Notes under the pieces: model-generated
What the model was told of the DNA's origin: nothing
Database searches by the model: none
Seen by the model: the letters and a program-made list of their open reading frames with translations, nothing else
In this document: in pieces, positions 60,888 to 64,000 of the stretch
Numbering within the stretch: the first letter of the stretch is position 1
Layout of the letters: every line of letters begins with the position of its first letter
Assembly: GCF_018141105.1 (NCBI RefSeq)
Contig: NZ_CP054839.1
Span: 5,769,411 to 5,833,410, forward strand
Reading direction: 5' to 3'
Source of the DNA: Saccharopolyspora erythraea
Lineage (GTDB): Bacteria > Actinomycetota > Actinomycetes > Mycobacteriales > Pseudonocardiaceae
Length of the DNA: 64,000 bases
Made by a program: the position numbers and the translations under genes

Positions 60888-62003
60888 ATGACCGACGAGC
60901 GGATCCACCGGGTCACCATGCCCAAGTGGGGCCTGTCGATGGCCACCGGCAAGATCACCGACTGGTGGGCCGCCGAGGGCGACGACGTCTCCGACGGCGA
61001 CGATCTGGCCGAGATCGACACCGACAAGATCGCGGGCACCCTGGAGTCCACAGGCGACGGCGTCCTGCGCCGCATCGTGGTGGCCGCGGGTTCGGACGCA
61101 CCGGTCGGCGCGACGATCGCGGTCGTCGCGCCCGCCGAGGTGCCCGACAGCGCGATCGACGAGGTGGTCGCCGAGGCCGAGCAGCAGCTGGCCTCCGGCG
61201 AGGTCGAGGAGGCGGGCGGTCCGGCGGTGGCCGAGGTCGACGTCGGCGGCCGGATGATCTCCTACGCCTCGATCGGCGAGGGCCCGGAGGCCGTCGTGCT
61301 GGTCCACGGCTTCGGCGGGGACAAGAACTCCTGGCTGTTCGTCCAGGAACCGCTGGCGGAAGGCCGCACCGTGTACGCGCTCGACCTGCCCGGGCACGGC
61401 GCGTCGACCAAGGACGTCGGCGACGGGTCGCTGAACGCGCTGGCGGCCACCCTCGTCGCGTTCCTCGACGAGCTGGGCGTCGAGCAGGCCCACCTGGTCG
61501 GCCACTCCCTCGGTGGGGCCGTGGTCGCCGACGCCGCGGCGTCGGCACCGGACCGGGTGCGGTCGCTGACGCTGATCGCGCCCGCGGGATTCGGGTCCGA
61601 AGTGGACGCCGACTACCTGCGCGGGTTCGTGGAGGCGAGCACCCGACGGGAGCTCAAACCGCACCTGCGCAAGCTGTTCGCCGACGAGTCCCAGGTGACC
61701 CGCCACCTGGTCGACGACCTGCTGAAGTACAAGCGGATCGACGGCGTGCGGGAAGCGCTGCAAACGCTGCTGGGCACCCTGCTGCACGGAGACGCCCAGG
61801 CCATCGACACCGGGCCGGCGCTGGCGGAGGTCGACGTGCCGCTGGCGGTGGTCTGGGGCCGCCAGGACGCGGTGCTGCCGAGCACGAACGCCTCGGCGCT
61901 CGCCGATCGCGTGCAGGTGCGCTTCGTCGACGGCGCGGGGCACATGGTGCACATGGAGAACCCGGCCGCCACCCGCGAAGCCATCGAGTCCGTGCTGCGC
62001 TGA
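60888..62003 (+). CDS. acoC: Acetoin dehydrogenase E2 with alpha/beta hydrolase domain
   Basis: A 371-residue E2-type protein of the acetoin-specific form: a lipoyl domain (residues about 6-82, lipoyl Lys47 in EIDTDKIAGTLES) joined to an alpha/beta hydrolase domain (about 115-370, nucleophile Ser in VGHSLGGAV, His in AGHMVH) in place of the usual acyltransferase core. This fusion defines AcoC and supports acetoin rather than pyruvate as substrate. The ATG follows the acoB stop without a gap. Confidence 0.9.
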   Translation: MTDERIHRVTMPKWGLSMATGKITDWWAAEGDDVSDGDDLAEIDTDKIAGTLESTGDGVLRRIVVAAGSDAPVGATIAVVAPAEVPDSAIDEVVAEAEQQLASGEVEEAGGPAVAEVDVGGRMISYASIGEGPEAVVLVHGFGGDKNSWLFVQEPLAEGRTVYALDLPGHGASTKDVGDGSLNALAATLVAFLDELGVEQAHLVGHSLGGAVVADAAASAPDRVRSLTLIAPAGFGSEVDADYLRGFVEASTRRELKPHLRKLFADESQVTRHLVDDLLKYKRIDGVREALQTLLGTLLHGDAQAIDTGPALAEVDVPLAVVWGRQDAVLPSTNASALADRVQVRFVDGAGHMVHMENPAATREAIESVLR

Positions 62004-62097
62004 GCCGGAACCCGTTGAACCCTGGACGGAGGCAAGGCACGCAGAACTCCGCAGCTATGACATTCGAGCAGACCTGTCGGAAGGATCGTCCTGTTAT

Positions 62098-62111
62098 GTA
62101 ACGGCGGTTAC
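62098..62111. promoter_or_regulatory. Inverted repeat GTAAC-GGCG-GTTAC upstream of the membrane-protein/Crp operon
   Basis: The five-base arms are separated by four bases, 65 bases before the first gene of the unit. Size and place suit an operator for the Crp/Fnr regulator encoded at the end of this operon, though it is not the classical TGTGA-N6-TCACA site. Confidence 0.4.
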
Positions 62112-62175
62112 CGACGGGCGTCGTGACAGGGGTGACGCTCTGGGCAGCGGTGATATTCGCGATTGGAGGCTCATC

Positions 62176-62622
62176 ATGTCAACTGCTGCTCATCCCGCAC
62201 ACCACCCTGTGCAGTTCGTCGTGTCCCGGACGCTCTACGGGGCGATCGCCGGAATTGGTGGCGGGATCGTGTTCGGCATCCTCATGGCGGCGCTGGAGAT
62301 GCTGCCGATGGTTGCGATGTTGGTCGGTAGCTCCAACGCCGGCGTGGGGATCGTGGTGCACTTGGCGATCTCGGCGATCCTCGGGGCGGGCTTCGGCCTG
62401 GTCACCCCGTTCACCCAGCTCGGCCCGCTTGTGGGGGCCGGGATCGCCTACGGTGCGGTGTGGTGGGTGATCGGCGGTCTGCTGCTGATGCCTGCCGGAC
62501 TGGGCATGCCGGTGTTCCAGATGGGGGCAACGGCGATGTGGAGCCTTCTTGGGCACTTGCTCTACGGCGCTGTCACGGGCATGGTGTTGACCGCGCTTCG
62601 TCACCGGGCGAGTCACTCGTGA
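62176..62622 (+). CDS. Four-helix membrane protein of unknown function
   Basis: A 148-residue, Gly-rich polytopic protein with four hydrophobic segments (about 22-42, 60-80, 85-105 and 125-142) and short loops. I cannot name its family. ATG at 62176 has GGAGG eight bases ahead. Its stop overlaps the start of the thioredoxin-fold gene (GTGA), so the two are coupled. Confidence 0.72.
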   Translation: MSTAAHPAHHPVQFVVSRTLYGAIAGIGGGIVFGILMAALEMLPMVAMLVGSSNAGVGIVVHLAISAILGAGFGLVTPFTQLGPLVGAGIAYGAVWWVIGGLLLMPAGLGMPVFQMGATAMWSLLGHLLYGAVTGMVLTALRHRASHS

Positions 62623-62888
62623 CGAGCACGAGCACCGCGGTCTTGCGGATCTACGTCGCTCCTGACTGCGTGAGCTGCCGGACCGCGGTGAGGCTCGCCG
62701 AAAGCGTACGCCGCGTGCGGCCGGGCCAGCCGGTGGAGGTGATCGACCTCTCCGAGTACAAAGGGCCGATGCCCGAGGGGCTCGTGGGCACACCCACCTA
62801 CCGCCTCGGCGAGGTCACGATCGCGCTGGGCAACCCGTCGCTGCGGGAGCTGGTGCACAAGCTGGACAACCCCCAGGGCCAAGGGTGA
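62619..62888 (+). CDS. Thioredoxin-fold protein with CxxC
   Basis: An 89-residue glutaredoxin/thioredoxin-like domain: VLRIYVAPDCVSCRTAV places redox-active Cys17 and Cys20, and GTPTY supplies the cis-proline loop. It lacks a signal peptide, so it is cytoplasmic, perhaps at the membrane with its upstream partner. Its overlap with both neighbours suggests a role in redox control of the Crp/Fnr regulator or of the membrane protein; this is context inference. GTG at 62619. Confidence 0.75.
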   Translation: MTSTSTAVLRIYVAPDCVSCRTAVRLAESVRRVRPGQPVEVIDLSEYKGPMPEGLVGTPTYRLGEVTIALGNPSLRELVHKLDNPQGQG

Positions 62889-63640
62889 TGGTTGCTGGTG
62901 AACAGCGGCCATCACCGGAGGCTTCGGTGCCTGACGAGTTCTACTGCCTCTCCGAAGTCGACCTCTTCCGTGATCTGTCTCGGCGGGAGATGGCCGAGTT
63001 GGGCGCGCGTGCCCCGTTGCGCGAGGTGCCCTCGGGGCAGGTGGTCTTCAGCCCGGAGCGGCCGACGGGCACGCTGTTCATCATCAAACGGGGCCGGATC
63101 CGGCTGTACACGCTCAGCCCGGCCGGGCAGGCGGTCACGACGGCGGTGCTGGGGCCGGGATCCGTCTTCGGGGAGGTTCCGCTTGTCGGGCTGCGTATGG
63201 GCGGGAACTGGGCGGAATCGCTCGAGCCCTCGCGGCTGTGCCTGATGAGCCCGCAGGACGTGCGGGAGCTGCTGCTGGCTGATCCGCGTATCGCCACCCG
63301 GATAGCCGAGCACATGTTCGAACGCATCTCCGAGCTTGAGCACCGGTTGACCGACCTCGCCTGCAAGACACTTCCGGAACGCCTTGCGGGTACGCTGTGG
63401 ATGTTGAGCAAAGGGGTGCCGGCGGGAACAGCTCCTGAGCCGGTTCGGTTGACCCACCAGCAGCTTGCCGGTCTGGTCAACGCCACCCGGGAACGCACCA
63501 CCACCGCGCTCGGCGAACTGGCCGATCGAGGACTCCTCCGCCTGCACCGAGGAAAGATCACCGTCACAAGCCGGGAAAGTCTCCGCAGCTACGCCGACAG
63601 TCAGGGGCCGCCACCCGGCGATCTCCCAAGACACGATTGA
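62888..63640 (+). CDS. Crp/Fnr-family transcriptional regulator
   Basis: A 250-residue regulator with a cyclic-nucleotide-binding-type beta-barrel (about 25-140; LFIIKRGRIRLYTLSPAGQAV, GPGSVFGEVPL) and a C-terminal winged HTH (about 165-230; LTHQQLAGLVNATRERTTTALGELADRGLLRL). The cNMP phosphate-binding Arg region is not canonical, and Cys residues (YCLSEVDLF, LCLMSP, LACKTL) are spread out rather than in the Fnr iron-sulfur pattern. ATG at 62888 overlaps the upstream stop by one base; GTG at 62885 is possible. It may sense redox through the adjacent thioredoxin-fold protein. Confidence 0.85.
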   Translation: MVAGEQRPSPEASVPDEFYCLSEVDLFRDLSRREMAELGARAPLREVPSGQVVFSPERPTGTLFIIKRGRIRLYTLSPAGQAVTTAVLGPGSVFGEVPLVGLRMGGNWAESLEPSRLCLMSPQDVRELLLADPRIATRIAEHMFERISELEHRLTDLACKTLPERLAGTLWMLSKGVPAGTAPEPVRLTHQQLAGLVNATRERTTTALGELADRGLLRLHRGKITVTSRESLRSYADSQGPPPGDLPRHD

Positions 63641-63713
63641 CCTGGCCAGAGGCCCCTGTCCTGCTGCCCGGCTGGTGCTTGCCGCCCGTGCTGGGCGGAA
63701 CGAAAGGACGGCG

Positions 63714-63926
63714 ATGTCCGCTGTCATCGAGGTCACCGGTGATGTGGACGCCCATCGCGACAGCGTCACACAGTTGATCCCGCTGATTGATGCTGTCCGT
63801 CAGTGCGTGGGCGACAAGGACGGCCCCGCCGCGGACCTGCGGAAAGCCCTAAAGGGCTGTCAGACAGCCTCAAGGGGGCAGACCCGCCAACCCTCACGAA
63901 GGCCGTGGCCCCCTGACATAGTCTGA
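63714..63926 (+). CDS. Small protein of unknown function
   Basis: A 70-residue frame starting at ATG 63714 after GAAAGGA. The first about 50 residues (MSAVIEVTGDVDAHRDSVTQ, then a Cys-containing helix LIDAVRQCVGDKD) use typical codons; the last 15 are basic and use less typical codons and may be a read-through of a hairpin region. I do not recognise a family. It follows the Crp/Fnr gene by 73 bases. Confidence 0.45.
   Translation: MSAVIEVTGDVDAHRDSVTQLIPLIDAVRQCVGDKDGPAADLRKALKGCQTASRGQTRQPSRRPWPPDIV
63873..63915 (+). terminator. Weak hairpin near the 3' end of the small gene
   Basis: AGGGGGC and GCCCCCT (about 63874 and 63909) can pair across a long loop at the end of the small coding frame. 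If real, it suggests the small gene ends earlier or that transcription stops inside its 3' end. Confidence 0.3.
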
Positions 63927-64000
63927 TCGGACTGCGCCAGACAGACGGGCAGAGGACATAGCCCCTCCCATGTAGGTGGAGACCGCTCGCCGTGGCCACC

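Noticed and set aside
63766-63999. A minus-strand frame at the right edge
   Set aside because: It lies opposite the small gene's 3' end and shows no ribosome site or family signal; a gene continuing past the window edge cannot be judged.

Overview
The window is dense, high-GC DNA with strongly G/C-biased third codon positions, frequent GTG/TTG starts and short ATGA, GTGA or TGATG gene overlaps. Together with actinomycete-restricted families (LysX, PF04672 methyltransferase, AMIN-like lipoprotein, MctC/ActP with DUF485), this points to a filamentous actinomycete chromosome, probably Pseudonocardiales and perhaps Saccharopolyspora. The genus is inference. I see no rRNA, tRNA, CRISPR array, insertion sequence or phage genes.

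Layout. 0.2-8.2 kb: a secreted phosphodiester glycosidase, two methyltransferases, an AraC regulator divergent from a DUF2000 protein, a secreted 5'-nucleotidase, a GYD protein and an unknown protein. 8.3-16.6 kb: an acetate/monocarboxylate block with two sodium:solute symporters, their small DUF485-type partners, a LytS/LytT-like two-component system and acetyl-CoA synthetase. LytTR-type boxes lie upstream of both the DUF485-symporter operon and acs. 16.7-21.0 kb: a HyuA/HyuB ATP-dependent hydantoinase/acetone-carboxylase-type pair. 21.3-28.9 kb: a tightly coupled catabolic operon (GntR regulator, luciferase-type monooxygenase, two AA_synth/DUF1185 paralogues, hydrolase, aldehyde dehydrogenase, flavin reductase, RibBA-like protein, cupin) interrupted twice by a structured intergenic repeat. 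29-37 kb: BCCT transporter, PucR-type regulator, MFS transporter, HAD dehalogenase, FAD amine oxidase and an alpha/beta hydrolase. 37-46 kb: DedA-PAP2 membrane protein, LysX, an AMIN-like lipoprotein, GNAT, nitrilase-family amidase and a methyltransferase. 46.5-49.2 kb: a cobalamin riboswitch and metE. 49.4-57.3 kb: secreted S1 protease, PF04672 methyltransferase, LURP-one protein, large LuxR-type ATPase regulator, a small orphan protein, a broken STAS gene, a leucine-carboxyl-methyltransferase-type enzyme and a Tat-anchored WD40 protein. 57.7-62.0 kb: acoX-acoA-acoB-acoC. 62.2-63.9 kb: a membrane protein, thioredoxin-fold protein, Crp/Fnr regulator and a small ORF.

How they work together. 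The clearest unit is acetate: uptake (ActP/MctC type), activation (Acs) and a dedicated LytS/LytT pair probably form one regulon. The 21-29 kb operon looks like a two-component flavin monooxygenase pathway with its own flavin supply. It resembles the logic of pyridine-type N-heterocycle breakdown, but its substrate is not shown by the sequence. MetE is placed under B12 control by its riboswitch. The aco operon would feed acetyl-CoA from acetoin.
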